Below, one piece after another: positions 33,246 to 41,855 of a stretch of DNA of 44,397 nt. Positions within the stretch are counted from its first letter, which is position 1. Each line of letters starts with the position of its first letter. The stretch covers positions 1 to 44,397 of the forward strand of contig CAZMOE010000019.1 in the NCBI GenBank assembly GCA_964567855.1. The letters run 5' to 3'. This DNA comes from Liminaster sp964567855 (lineage in GTDB: Bacteria; Bacteroidota; Bacteroidia; Bacteroidales; UBA3663). Under the pieces are notes generated by a model. It was not told where the DNA came from, did not search any database, and saw nothing but the letters and a program-made list of their open reading frames with translations. Made by a program: the position numbers and the translations under genes.

Positions 33246-34652
33246 ATGAAAAAGATCTATCTTTTGACCGCGTTGTTGGCGACAACGGCGGTATTTGCGC
33301 CATCGACAAGAGCGCAGGGAGGGCTTACTCCAGAAATTTTAGGGCAAATCACATCGTCGCAGACGCCTGCGGCGGCCGATCGGGCACTGCGCAATGCGAT
33401 GGCGCAGACCGATTTGCGGACGCTGGCCACAAACATAGGCACGGTGGCGGCCGCCGAAACCGATTTTACCTATCAAGTGCCAGTGAAAGGGATTACCGAC
33501 CAGAAATCAAGCGGCAGATGCTGGCTGTTTACCGGTCTCAATGTTTTGCGGGCCAAGGCCATCGGTCGTTATGGCCTTCCCGGGCTGGAGCTTTCTCAGG
33601 TCTATCTTTTCTTTTACGACCAGCTGGAAAAATCGAACCTTTTCCTGCAAGGGGTGATCGACACCCGCAAGAAGGCGATGGATGACCGCCTGGTGGACTG
33701 GCTTTTCAGCAATCCGCTGAGCGACGGCGGCACGTTTACCGGCGTGGCCGACCTGGTGACTAAATATGGCGTCGTGCCTAAGGAGGCGATGCCCGAAACC
33801 TATTCGAGCAACAACACGGCGCGGATCGACCAGCTGCTGAAGCTGAAATTGCGTGAATACGGTCTGCAATTGCGCGACATGAGCGGGCAGGGGGCTTCCG
33901 AGAAGAAGTTGCAGCAGGCCAAAGTGGAGATGCTGGGCACGATCTATCGTATCCTGACGCTGGCCTACGGCGTGCCGCCGACCGAATTCCGGTGGACGCA
34001 GCGCGACAAGGCCGGCAAGGCCGTGGAGACGCAGAGCTACACGCCGCAGGAATTTTACCGGAAATTCTGGGACGGTGAGGATCTTAACGAAAACTACGTG
34101 ATGGTGATGAACGACCCGCTGCGGGAATACTATAAGGTGTATCGCATCGAGTATGACCGCCACACCTATGACGGTCATGACTGGCTCTATCTGAATCTGC
34201 CGGTTGATGAGATCAAGCCGATGGCCATCGCCTCGATCAAGGATTCCACAGCGATGTATTTTTCGTGTGACGTGGGCAAGTACCTGCACAGCGCCAGCGG
34301 AACGCTGGATATCGACAATTATGACTACGAGTCGCTGCTCGGCACGACTTTCGGTATGGACAAACGGCAGCGGGTCATGACTCACGCCAGCGGTTCGAGC
34401 CATGCGATGACGATGATCGCCGTCGATGTGGACAGTATCACCGGTCAATCCAGGAAATGGATGGTGGAGAACAGCTGGGGCGCCTCTTCGGGGTGGCAGG
34501 GCAAGCTGATCATGACCGACCGGTGGTTCGATGAATATATGTTCCGTCTGGTTTTCCACAAGAAGTATGTTCCTGAAAAGTATCTCAGGATGATGGAACA
34601 GAAGCCTGTCTTATTACCGGCTTGGGACCCGATGTTTCAGCCGGAGGAATGA
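33246..34652 (+). CDS. Secreted C1-family aminopeptidase, PepC/bleomycin-hydrolase type
   Basis: A papain-like cysteine peptidase that, in this subgroup, trims amino acids from the N-terminus of peptides. Signal peptide ends at TRA before Gln24, so unlike cytosolic PepC it is exported. The catalytic Cys92 is in QKSSGRCWLF, the His in SHAMTMIAVD and the Asn in VENSWG. The 468 residues match the family, with a long insertion between Cys and His as in bleomycin hydrolase. It is a single-gene transcript with a promoter and a hairpin after the stop. It probably releases amino acids from peptides in the periplasm; the substrate is inferred from the family. Confidence 0.88.
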   Translation: MKKIYLLTALLATTAVFAPSTRAQGGLTPEILGQITSSQTPAAADRALRNAMAQTDLRTLATNIGTVAAAETDFTYQVPVKGITDQKSSGRCWLFTGLNVLRAKAIGRYGLPGLELSQVYLFFYDQLEKSNLFLQGVIDTRKKAMDDRLVDWLFSNPLSDGGTFTGVADLVTKYGVVPKEAMPETYSSNNTARIDQLLKLKLREYGLQLRDMSGQGASEKKLQQAKVEMLGTIYRILTLAYGVPPTEFRWTQRDKAGKAVETQSYTPQEFYRKFWDGEDLNENYVMVMNDPLREYYKVYRIEYDRHTYDGHDWLYLNLPVDEIKPMAIASIKDSTAMYFSCDVGKYLHSASGTLDIDNYDYESLLGTTFGMDKRQRVMTHASGSSHAMTMIAVDVDSITGQSRKWMVENSWGASSGWQGKLIMTDRWFDEYMFRLVFHKKYVPEKYLRMMEQKPVLLPAWDPMFQPEE

Positions 34653-34675
34653 ATGCAATAGATTGCATGGTGTAA

Positions 34676-34719
34676 AATTGCCGCGTTTTGCTCGTTTTAT
34701 GTAGCAAAATGCGGCAATT
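34676..34719 (+). terminator. Hairpin after the C1 peptidase gene
   Basis: A 17-bp stem with one G-T wobble (34676-34692 with 34703-34719) and a 10-base loop. The following sequence is not T-rich. A short ATGCAAT/ATTGCAT repeat lies just before it, at 34653-34668. Confidence 0.6.
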
Positions 34720-34776
34720 CTGTGTTAAGGAAACAGAAAACGGAAAGAAAATATATGTGTATCCGGAAAGGCCCCC

Positions 34777-34784
34777 TACCTTTG
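34777..34784 (+). promoter_or_regulatory. -7 element of the small secreted-protein gene
   Basis: TACCTTTG is a full match to TAnnTTTG; no clear -33 at the right distance. The leader would be about 70 bases and AT-rich. Confidence 0.55.
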
Positions 34785-34862
34785 CGCCCAGGAAAATGAA
34801 AACCGGACAAAATTTTTATCAATCGCATTTATTTAAGGTATTATTAAAATTGTGTTATTGTT

Positions 34863-35246
34863 ATGAAAAAGGTATTTCTATTTATTTTTGCGGCTGTAAC
34901 GGCCGCTCAAAGTTTCGCCGAACCGTTTAATTATGCGGCCGAGGCGGACTTTGATCTTGTGTTGAACATGAAGGAGATGCGCCGCGAGCTGTCGCTGACC
35001 GAAGAGCAGCAGGCCGTCCTGTCGGTGACTAACAAAAGCATCAGCAGAAAGGTGGCCCGGCTGGCCAAGGTGTCTCCCGAAAAACGTCAGGGCAAGCTCT
35101 CGGAGGTCGTTCTGGAGAACCTCGGTGCTGTGCGGATGCATCTTTCCGACGGGCAGTACCGCAAGTACCTGACTTTGTTGAATCGAGAATTCAACGAGAA
35201 CCATCTGAACGCACTTCTGTTCGGCTACGATCTGGCCGAGGAATAA
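34863..35246 (+). CDS. Small secreted protein of unknown function
   Basis: A 127-residue protein with a basic/hydrophobic N-terminus, MKKVFLFIFAAVTAAQ, typical of a signal peptide. Cleavage could fall before Gln16 or before Glu20. The mature part is helical and charged (MKEMRRELSLTEEQQAVL and KVARLAKVSPEKRQGKL), which recalls periplasmic Spy-like or DUF-type chaperones, but I do not assign it to a family. It has its own promoter and terminator. A second open frame from 34796 overlaps the first part of the gene in another frame and is probably chance. Confidence 0.7.
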   Translation: MKKVFLFIFAAVTAAQSFAEPFNYAAEADFDLVLNMKEMRRELSLTEEQQAVLSVTNKSISRKVARLAKVSPEKRQGKLSEVVLENLGAVRMHLSDGQYRKYLTLLNREFNENHLNALLFGYDLAEE

Positions 35247-35273
35247 ACATCGTTCAGATAACCATATAATTGC

Positions 35274-35309
35274 AGAGAGCCGTATCTTGTCCGGGTACGG
35301 CTCTCTTTA
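35274..35309 (+). terminator. Terminator of the small secreted-protein gene
   Basis: AGAGAGCCGTA pairs with TACGGCTCTCT (11 bp) around an 11-base loop, followed by TTATTT. Confidence 0.8.
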
Positions 35310-35441
35310 TTTCGGGTCCGGAGGGGCATAAGACCTGTTGTGAGATGTCGCGATGACGGCGCCGGCCTCTGTTGCCGGTGGAGAGTCTTTCCCCGCCGGA
35401 ATGTCGGAGAGCGGGCGGAAGAGGAGGAACTTTGTGAAAAA

Positions 35442-35473
35442 TGTGGCGAGTTCGGAAAATATCGTTACATTTG
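35442..35473 (+). promoter_or_regulatory. Promoter of the SGNH hydrolase gene
   Basis: TACATTTG at 35466-35473 matches the -7 consensus; TGTG at 35442-35445, 20 bases upstream, matches 3 of 4 bases of the -33 element. It lies inside a longer open frame starting at 35340, which supports the later start codon at 35508. Confidence 0.65.
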
Positions 35474-35507
35474 CAGAAATGAAATTTTTTATAATCCAGT
35501 TGAAACG

Positions 35508-36254
35508 ATGAAGAAATACTGTCAGCTTTTAGGAGCGGTGATTTTATGTCTGGCCTTTTGCCAGGCCTGCCGGACCCATGGGATTACGGAACGCAGCCGG
35601 CCGGCGGTCGTCCCGACGGTGAAAACGGTCTCTATTCTGGGCGATTCCTATTCAACTTTCGAGGGGTATATGACTCCTGACACCAATGCGCTCTGGTACC
35701 GGTTGCCGCCACGGCATGAGAAGAAAAATGACGTCCGTAGTGTCGAGGAGACATGGTGGCACCAGGTGATCGATACGATGGGGTGGAAGCTGGAGCTCAA
35801 TAATTCCTATTCGGGGGCGACGGTCTGCCATACGGGTTACCGCAAGGAGGACTATAGTGACCGCTCTTTCGTGACCCGCATGACACGACTGGGGCGGCCG
35901 GATGTGATTCTGGTGTTCGGCGCTACGAATGACAGCTGGGCCGGGGCTCCGATAGGGGAATACCGGTATTCGGGCTGGACGAAAGAGGAACTTTACAGTT
36001 TCCGTCCGGCGATGGCCTGTCTGCTCGACGGACTGCAACGGCTTTATCCGTCGGCGGAACTTTATTTTATTCTCAATACGGAGTTGAAAGAGGAGGTGAA
36101 TGAGTCGGTGCATACGATTTGCGCGCACTATGGCGTGAGGTGCATCGATCTGTCGGACATTGACAAGCAACGTGGACATCCTTCGGTCGTGGGGATGCGG
36201 GCCATTGCCCGCCAGGTGACCGCGGAATTGCGTCGGGAAGAAAAACAGCGGTAA
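35508..36254 (+). CDS. SGNH-hydrolase lipoprotein
   Basis: A GDSL/SGNH esterase or acyl/acetyl hydrolase anchored by lipid. The signal ends in AFCQAC (Cys21), with THGITE following and no acidic stretch, so periplasmic anchoring is as likely as surface display. Catalytic Ser47 is in GDSYS, the Asn of block III in GATNDSW, and the His in GHPSVVG with its Asp just upstream. The size is 248 residues from the chosen ATG at 35508. Substrate unknown; family members remove acetyl or acyl groups from glycans, lipids and peptidoglycan. It converges on sufE over a shared hairpin. Confidence 0.88.
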   Translation: MKKYCQLLGAVILCLAFCQACRTHGITERSRPAVVPTVKTVSILGDSYSTFEGYMTPDTNALWYRLPPRHEKKNDVRSVEETWWHQVIDTMGWKLELNNSYSGATVCHTGYRKEDYSDRSFVTRMTRLGRPDVILVFGATNDSWAGAPIGEYRYSGWTKEELYSFRPAMACLLDGLQRLYPSAELYFILNTELKEEVNESVHTICAHYGVRCIDLSDIDKQRGHPSVVGMRAIARQVTAELRREEKQR

Positions 36255-36256
36255 GA

Positions 36257-36288
36257 AAACGGCCGTGCAGATTAACTGCCGGCCGTTT
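36257..36288. terminator. Shared terminator between the SGNH gene and sufE
   Basis: AAACGGCCG pairs with CGGCCGTTT, and GCAG/CTGC extends the stem within. The right arm overlaps the last codons of sufE, whose stop codon at 36272-36274 lies in the loop, so termination must happen within or just after the coding sequence. Confidence 0.65.
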
Positions 36289-36703
36289 CCTGTGTTTTGA
36301 ATGCAAGTGCGTAGACCCGGATTTGTTTGACCATGCTTACAAGTCCGTTGCTGCGGGTCGGCGAGAGATGTTCCTTGAGGCCGATACGGTCGATGAAGTA
36401 TAATTCTGCGTTGAGGATTTCGTCGGGCGTATGGTCGGAAAGAACCTGAATGAGGAGGGAGACGATACCCTTGACGATGACGGCATCGCTCTCGCCGGTG
36501 AAATGAATGAGCCCGTCGCGGTAGTCGGCCTGGAGCCAGACGCGGCTCTGACAGCCTTCGATGAGGTTCTGCGGGTTTTTGTATTTCTCGTCGAGCGGTT
36601 CGAGGCTGTTGCCCAGTTCGATGAGCATCTGGTATTTGTCCATCCAGTCGTCGACGCTGCTGAAGTCGTCGATGATCTGATCCTGTATTTCGTTGATGGT
36701 CAT
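36272..36703 (-). CDS. sufE: SufE-like cysteine desulfuration protein
   Basis: Accepts sulfur from the cysteine desulfurase SufS for iron-sulfur cluster assembly. The 143-residue protein carries the sulfur-accepting Cys51 in LIEGCQSRVW, the same number as in E. coli SufE, and the conserved LSPTRSNGL near the C-terminus. It is 48 bases downstream of the glutaminyl-cyclase gene on the same strand, with no terminator between, so probably the same transcript; the functional link is not obvious. No other suf genes are in the window, although the Fe-S-rich Rnf operon is near. Confidence 0.93.
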   Translation of the reverse strand: MTINEIQDQIIDDFSSVDDWMDKYQMLIELGNSLEPLDEKYKNPQNLIEGCQSRVWLQADYRDGLIHFTGESDAVIVKGIVSLLIQVLSDHTPDEILNAELYFIDRIGLKEHLSPTRSNGLVSMVKQIRVYALAFKTQETAGS

Positions 36704-36751
36704 TGGGAAAGAGGTTTTATGTATGTGGATAAATGAAAAAATATCGGGCGG

Positions 36752-37753
36752 TTATAGCGAATAGATGATCTGGAGGAGGGTTTCGCCGACGGCACGCAGC
36801 GTCTGGTGCGAAATCTTGTCCAGGGTGTCTTCAGTCGTATGCCAATAGGGGTAGAATGCGCTTTCGGCCTCCGTGCGGGTGTCGATGATGTCAATGGACG
36901 GGATGCCGGTGAGGGCATTGATGAAATAATGGTCGTCGGTGATGGCCCCGCCGGTCTGAGGGATGAAGTATTGTCCATATCCCAGCCGTTCGGCAGTTTG
37001 CCAGACTTTATCGACAATATTGCCGGCGAAGTGGGTGGAAAAGTATTCTTTATAGAATGTGGCGTCGGCGGCACCGACCATGTCGAGCAGGATCGCAAAC
37101 GAGGCCTGATAGCCGGCCTTGTGCGGATGGCGGCACCAGTATTGTGTGCCCAGCGCCCAATGTTCTTCTTTATGGGGTTGCGTCCAGGAGTCGGGGGCCC
37201 CGTAGTCTTCGGCATCGGTCAGAAAGATGTCTATACCGGTTCGTGGCGCCTGGCGGCCCAGTTGCCGTGCCACTTCAAGCAGTACGCCGACACCGCTGGC
37301 GCCGTCATTGGCCGCAGGAACGGGGCGGTTTCTTTTGGCAGGATCGGGGTCCTGGTCGGCAATGTGCCGGGAATCCCAGTGGGCGACAAGCAGGATGCGC
37401 TGACGGGCCTCCGGGTTGTAGGCACCGATGATGTTGCGGATGGGGAGGAGCGTGCCATCGTAGGCGGAGACATGTCCCTCCTGCAGCGTGACTTCGGCAC
37501 CGTGGCGGGCCAGTTCGCTGCAGAGCCAGGCTGCCGTTTTTTCTTGTGCAGGAGAGCCTGGTACGCGTGGGCCGAATTCCAGTTGCCGTGCGACATTGAC
37601 ATAGGCCGAATCGGCATCGAAGGGAGGAACCGTGACGGGCTGTTCCGGTGAGGAAGCGGCCGGCCTGGATTCTTTGGCCGGAGGCGTTGTGGTGCAGCCC
37701 GAAGAACAGGTAAGGGCCGCCGATATGCATAGGGAAAGTAATGGGCCTTTCAT
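36752..37753 (-). CDS. Glutaminyl cyclase-like M28-family lipoprotein
   Basis: Likely glutaminyl-peptide cyclotransferase, converting N-terminal Gln to pyroglutamate on exported proteins. The zinc site and substrate residues appear in VAHWDSR, NDGASGVG, TDAEDYG and WHTTEDT near the C-terminus. The lipobox SSGC (Cys20) is followed by TTTPPAKE with no acidic stretch, fitting anchorage on the periplasmic side. The length of 333 residues is the same as I recall for the P. gingivalis enzyme. An aminopeptidase activity is the alternative, because M28 peptidases share the fold, but the single-lipoprotein form and the Asp-Tyr-Gly motif favour a cyclase. Several neighbours' mature ends start with Gln. 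Confidence 0.78.
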   Translation of the reverse strand: MKGPLLSLCISAALTCSSGCTTTPPAKESRPAASSPEQPVTVPPFDADSAYVNVARQLEFGPRVPGSPAQEKTAAWLCSELARHGAEVTLQEGHVSAYDGTLLPIRNIIGAYNPEARQRILLVAHWDSRHIADQDPDPAKRNRPVPAANDGASGVGVLLEVARQLGRQAPRTGIDIFLTDAEDYGAPDSWTQPHKEEHWALGTQYWCRHPHKAGYQASFAILLDMVGAADATFYKEYFSTHFAGNIVDKVWQTAERLGYGQYFIPQTGGAITDDHYFINALTGIPSIDIIDTRTEAESAFYPYWHTTEDTLDKISHQTLRAVGETLLQIIYSL

Positions 37754-37777
37754 GAAAGATACTCTTGTTTACTATGG

Positions 37778-37785
37778 CAAAGGTA
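37778..37785 (-). promoter_or_regulatory. -7 element of the glutaminyl cyclase gene
   Basis: The minus strand reads TACCTTTG, a full match, 24 bases before the start codon. No clear -33 element. Confidence 0.55.
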
Positions 37786-37891
37786 GCCAAATTATGGCGA
37801 ACAGAGGTAATGAAGCTTATTTTTTTAGTGCTACGTAACATAAAAAGTCTTTTTTTTAGTTGTATATGGCCGTTGTCCGGGAAAAAGTTAC

Positions 37892-37899
37892 TAATTTTG
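37892..37899 (+). promoter_or_regulatory. -7 element of the rseC-rnf operon
   Basis: TAATTTTG is a full match, 21 bases before the start codon of rseC. I see no clear -33 TTTG. Confidence 0.6.
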
Positions 37900-37920
37900 C
37901 ACCTCAGAAAACAGAACGGT

Positions 37921-38337
37921 ATGAGCAGAATCATTACCCACGAGGGTATTGTCGTGAAAATAGAAGGCAGCCGGGTGAATGTCATGATCGTGCAGCATTC
38001 GGCGTGTAGCGGTTGTCACGCACGGGGTGCGTGTACTGCTGCCGACCAGAAAGAGAAGATCATTGTGGCAGAGAGCGGCGGTACAGTGTTCGGCGTCGGC
38101 GAACGGGTGGTGCTGGTAGGCAGCAACAGTATGGCGTGGTCGGCTTTGGCGTACGCTTTCATTGTTCCGCTGGTGTTGTGCATGGCCGTGCTGTTCGTCG
38201 TGGGAACTTTGTATGGCGAGGGACCGGGTGCCTTGTCGGTGTTTGCCTTGCTGGTGCTCTATTATACCGGCCTGTTTCTGTTTCGCGATAAATTAAAAAC
38301 TAAATTTACTTTCACCGTGCGTAAGGTCGACTTATGA
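37921..38337 (+). CDS. rseC: RseC-family protein, first gene of the Rnf operon
   Basis: A 138-residue membrane protein of the RseC/SoxR-reducing-system family, commonly the first gene of Rnf operons in Bacteroidales. A cysteine-rich N-terminal stretch (HSACSGCHARGACTAA) is followed by two predicted membrane helices at about 75-95 and 100-117. It may maintain the redox state of the Rnf complex or a partner. The start at 37921 is chosen because the longer in-frame extension begins at 37765, upstream of the -7 element. It is 75 bases ahead of rnfB. Confidence 0.85.
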   Translation: MSRIITHEGIVVKIEGSRVNVMIVQHSACSGCHARGACTAADQKEKIIVAESGGTVFGVGERVVLVGSNSMAWSALAYAFIVPLVLCMAVLFVVGTLYGEGPGALSVFALLVLYYTGLFLFRDKLKTKFTFTVRKVDL

Positions 38338-38412
38338 ATGGACGGGGGAAAGAACCTGATATACTGCTTTGGAAAAACATAATTTAATCACATTATTAAT
38401 ATTAGTATCACT

Positions 38413-39423
38413 ATGAATTTAATTCTGATCGCTCTCATTGTGCTTGGCGCAATTGGAGCCATAGGCGCTTTGGTACTCTTTTTGGTGGCAAAGAAGTTCT
38501 ATGTCTACGAAGATCCCCGCGTGGGTCAAGTCGAAGAGGTGCTGCCCGGCGCAAATTGCGGCGGTTGCGGTTTCCCGGGATGTCACGGAATGGCTGATGC
38601 TTGCGTGAAGGCGTCATCGCTTGACGGACTGATGTGTCCGGTGGGCGGTGCGGAGACCATGGCTAAGGTTGCCTCCATTCTCGGAATGGAAGCTGCTGCT
38701 GCAGAACCGAAGATCGCAGTTGTACGTTGCGGCGGGTCGGTGTGTGCACGTCCTAAGTTGTCTAATTATGACGGTGCGAAGAGCTGTGCCGTAGCCGCTG
38801 CGACATTTGCAGGCGAAACCGGCTGTGCCTTTGGTTGTATCGGATTGGGCGACTGCGTGAAGGCCTGTCAGTTCGATGCGATCCGCATGAATGCGGAAAC
38901 CGGTTTGCCGGAAGTGGATGCTGAAAAGTGTGTGGCTTGCGGTGCCTGTGTCAAGGCTTGTCCCAAATTTATCGTCGAGTTGCGTAAGAAGGGCCGTCTG
39001 GTAGGTGCCAACCATCGTCGCGTTTGGGTGAATTGTGTGAATAAGGACAAAGGTGCCGTGGCTATGAAGGCCTGTCAGAATGCCTGCATCGGCTGTGGCA
39101 AGTGTGCCAAGGTCTGCAAGTTCGATGCCATTGTCATTGAAAACAATTTGGCCTATATCGATCCTGAGAAGTGCAAGGCTTGCGGTATGTGTGTGAATGA
39201 ATGTCCGAAGCATGCCATCAAGTGCACGTTTACAGCACCGGTGCCGAAACCGAAGACGGAAGCTGCAGCAGCAGAACCCGCTAAGGGAAGCACTCCGGCA
39301 GAAAAAGCACCGGCCGCTCCGAAGGCAACTCCCGCAGCAGCGCCAAAAGCCGCAGACGTAGCGCCTAACACGAAGCCGGCAGCTCCTGCCGCCGAAAAGA
39401 CAGAGCTTCCGAAGGCAGAGTAA
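38413..39423 (+). CDS. rnfB: RnfB, electron-transfer subunit with iron-sulfur clusters
   Basis: Takes electrons from reduced ferredoxin into the Rnf complex. The N-terminal membrane helix (about 3-26) is followed by a Cys-rich domain (ANCGGCGFPGCHGMADAC) and, at about 130-280, several CxxCxxC ferredoxin-type clusters, such as CVACGACVKACP, CIGCGKCAKVC and CKACGMCVNECP. Residues from about 285 to the end (336 in total) form an Ala/Pro/Lys-rich tail absent from most RnfB proteins I know. It is the first subunit gene of the operon, order B-C-D-G-E-A. Confidence 0.95.
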   Translation: MNLILIALIVLGAIGAIGALVLFLVAKKFYVYEDPRVGQVEEVLPGANCGGCGFPGCHGMADACVKASSLDGLMCPVGGAETMAKVASILGMEAAAAEPKIAVVRCGGSVCARPKLSNYDGAKSCAVAAATFAGETGCAFGCIGLGDCVKACQFDAIRMNAETGLPEVDAEKCVACGACVKACPKFIVELRKKGRLVGANHRRVWVNCVNKDKGAVAMKACQNACIGCGKCAKVCKFDAIVIENNLAYIDPEKCKACGMCVNECPKHAIKCTFTAPVPKPKTEAAAAEPAKGSTPAEKAPAAPKATPAAAPKAADVAPNTKPAAPAAEKTELPKAE

Positions 39424-39453
39424 TTTAAAGTCGTAATCAGTAATTCAAAAAAT

Positions 39454-40836
39454 ATGAAGACCTTTAGACTCGGCGGCGTACATCCCGCCGCTAATAAACT
39501 TTCAGACAAGGAGCCGATCAAAACGATGCCCGTGCCTGAGACAGTGGTTATTCCGCTGGCTCAGAATCTCGGAGCTCCTTCAAAGCCGGTCGTGGCCAAG
39601 GGCGATAAGGTAAAAGTCGGTACCGTCATCGGTGAACCCGGAGGCTTCCTTTCTTCTTTTGTACATTCTTCTGTTTCCGGTACGGTTGAAAAAATAGACA
39701 TGGTTCCGGATGCTACCGGAAAGAAAGTCCAGGCCGTATTCATCAAAGTGGAAGGCGATGAATGGGAGGAATCCATCGATCGCGCCACAAATATTGTAAA
39801 GGAGATTCGGATTACCGAGCCGCAGGCTATCGTCGAGCGTGTCAAGGCTTGCGGTATCGTAGGTATGGGAGGCGCGACGTTCCCGACCCAGGTGAAACTG
39901 ACGCCTCCGCCCACCATGAAGTGTGAAGTGGTTATCATCAATGCCGTGGAATGCGAGCCGTATCTGACTTCCGACCACAGCCTGATGTTGTCACATGCCG
40001 AGGAGATTCTGATCGGCGTCAAGATTCTTATGCTGGCCATGAAGGTTAACAAAGCGATTATCGGCATCGAGGCGAACAAGCCGGATGCGATTGCGCTGAT
40101 GGAAGAAAAGGCGAAAGCATATCCCGGTATCTCTATACAGCCTCTGAAACTGAAGTATCCGCAAGGCGGTGAGAAGCAGCTCATCGACGCCTGCATCGGA
40201 AAGCAGGTGCCCAGCGGCGGACTTCCGATCGCAACCGGCGCATTGGTGCAGAACGTAGGTACGGCCTATGCCGTGTATGAGGCAGTGCAGAAGAACAAGC
40301 CGTTGTTTGAACGTATCGTGACGGTGACGGGTAAATCGCTGAAGCAGCCCTCTAATTTCCTGGCCCGTGTCGGAACTCCGTTGGCTGCGCTGATCGAGGC
40401 TGCCGGCGGCCTGCCGGAAGATACCGGTAAGGTGATTTCCGGTGGCCCGATGATGGGTAAGGCGATGCCTGCTGTAGATTCTTATATGGTAAAAGGCTGT
40501 TCCGGTGTTCTGATTATGCCTAACGCCGAGGCACGCCGTAAAGCTGCCCAGCCGTGTATTCGTTGCGGCAAGTGCGTGAATGCCTGCCCGATGGGGCTCA
40601 GCCCGAATTTCCTGGCCCGTTACAGCGAGCTCAGTCTTTTGGATAAGGCAGAGGAGGAGCGCGTTTATGATTGTATCGAATGCGGTTCCTGCAGTTTCTC
40701 TTGTCCGGCCAACCGTCCGCTGCTCGACTGGATCCGCCAGGGCAAAGGCAAGGTGATGGGTATTATCCGTGCCCGCGCTGCAGAGGCCAAGGCCAAAGCT
40801 GATGCCGCCAAAGCTGCTGCCGAAGAGAAGAAGTAA
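39454..40836 (+). CDS. rnfC: RnfC, NADH-binding subunit
   Basis: Soluble subunit that exchanges electrons between NAD(H) and the membrane part. The nucleotide/FMN domain has VGMGGATFPTQVKL, followed by a SLBB-like segment, and two [4Fe-4S] motifs at CIRCGKCVNACP and CIECGSCSFSCP. The C-terminus is Ala/Lys-rich and helical. Length 460 residues is normal for the short RnfC type without long Ala-rich tails. It begins 30 bases after rnfB. Confidence 0.95.
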   Translation: MKTFRLGGVHPAANKLSDKEPIKTMPVPETVVIPLAQNLGAPSKPVVAKGDKVKVGTVIGEPGGFLSSFVHSSVSGTVEKIDMVPDATGKKVQAVFIKVEGDEWEESIDRATNIVKEIRITEPQAIVERVKACGIVGMGGATFPTQVKLTPPPTMKCEVVIINAVECEPYLTSDHSLMLSHAEEILIGVKILMLAMKVNKAIIGIEANKPDAIALMEEKAKAYPGISIQPLKLKYPQGGEKQLIDACIGKQVPSGGLPIATGALVQNVGTAYAVYEAVQKNKPLFERIVTVTGKSLKQPSNFLARVGTPLAALIEAAGGLPEDTGKVISGGPMMGKAMPAVDSYMVKGCSGVLIMPNAEARRKAAQPCIRCGKCVNACPMGLSPNFLARYSELSLLDKAEEERVYDCIECGSCSFSCPANRPLLDWIRQGKGKVMGIIRARAAEAKAKADAAKAAAEEKK

Positions 40837-40865
40837 TTAATAAACAGTAATTAGTAATTTATTGA

Positions 40866-41849
40866 ATGATGAATAAATTAAATGTATCATTGTCACCGCA
40901 CGTTCATAGCGGCAACACAGTGCAGGGCTGCATGCGTGATGTGCTTATCGCGCTGGTGCCGGCTCTGATTGTCTCTTTCGTTTTCTTCGGAATGGGCGCC
41001 GTCGTGGTTACGTTGGCTTCGGTCGCTTCGTGCGTGTTATTTGAATTTCTGATTCAGAAGTTCCTGCTGAAGACGACTCCGACTATCTGCGATCTTTCAG
41101 CCGTATTGACCGGCGTATTGCTGGCTTTTAATGTGCCTTCCAATCTTCCTATTTGGATTATCGTCATCGGGGCCTTGGTGGCCATCGGTGTCGGTAAAAT
41201 GGCTTTCGGAGGCTTGGGATGCAATGTGTTTAATCCCGCCCTCGTTGGCCGTGTGTTCCTTTTGATCGCTTATCCTGTCGAGATGACGACATGGCCGGTC
41301 AGCGGCACTGCCGGTTATCTGGACGTTGAGACGGGAGCCACTCCGCTGGCGTTGTTTACCCAGTGGTTCGGTGCGGAAACCGAGGCCGCTAAGGCCGCTA
41401 TCTGGGAACAGATGCCGACATCGATCGATATGCTGATCGGTAAGACCGGCGGTTCCATGGGTGAGATTTGTGCGCTTGCTCTTTTAATCGGCTTCGGCTA
41501 TATGCTGTTCCGCAAGACCATCAGCTGGCATATCCCGGTCAGCATTTTCGTCGCTGCTTTCGTGATGGCTCTTATCTGCGGTTACGGAGTAGAGGGTTCT
41601 GTTATGCAGCTTCTTTCCGGCGGTATGATGCTGGGTGCTATCTTCATGGCAACCGATTACGTTTCTTCGCCGATGAATCATAAAGGTATGTTGATTTACG
41701 GTGCCTGCATCGGTGCGCTGACAATCATCATCCGTCGTTTCGGCGCTTATCCGGAAGGTATGTCATTTGCCATTCTGATCATGAATGCCTTCACTCCGCT
41801 CATTAATACCTATGTCAAACCCACACGTTTCGGCGTGGTAAAGAAATAA
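40866..41849 (+). CDS. rnfD: RnfD, integral membrane subunit with covalent FMN
   Basis: Membrane subunit of the ion-pumping module with about eight to ten hydrophobic helices. The flavin-attachment motif is ETGATPLA with Thr159, numbered from the ATG at 40866; a second ATG directly follows, so numbering may be one lower. The length of 327 residues is normal. It starts 29 bases after rnfC. Confidence 0.94.
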   Translation: MMNKLNVSLSPHVHSGNTVQGCMRDVLIALVPALIVSFVFFGMGAVVVTLASVASCVLFEFLIQKFLLKTTPTICDLSAVLTGVLLAFNVPSNLPIWIIVIGALVAIGVGKMAFGGLGCNVFNPALVGRVFLLIAYPVEMTTWPVSGTAGYLDVETGATPLALFTQWFGAETEAAKAAIWEQMPTSIDMLIGKTGGSMGEICALALLIGFGYMLFRKTISWHIPVSIFVAAFVMALICGYGVEGSVMQLLSGGMMLGAIFMATDYVSSPMNHKGMLIYGACIGALTIIIRRFGAYPEGMSFAILIMNAFTPLINTYVKPTRFGVVKK

Positions 41850-41855
41850 AGCGTT

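Noticed and set aside
34796..34930. 44-codon plus-strand frame overlapping the start of the small secreted-protein gene
   Set aside because: Cys-rich, no family, and its second half is simply the secreted-protein gene read in another frame.
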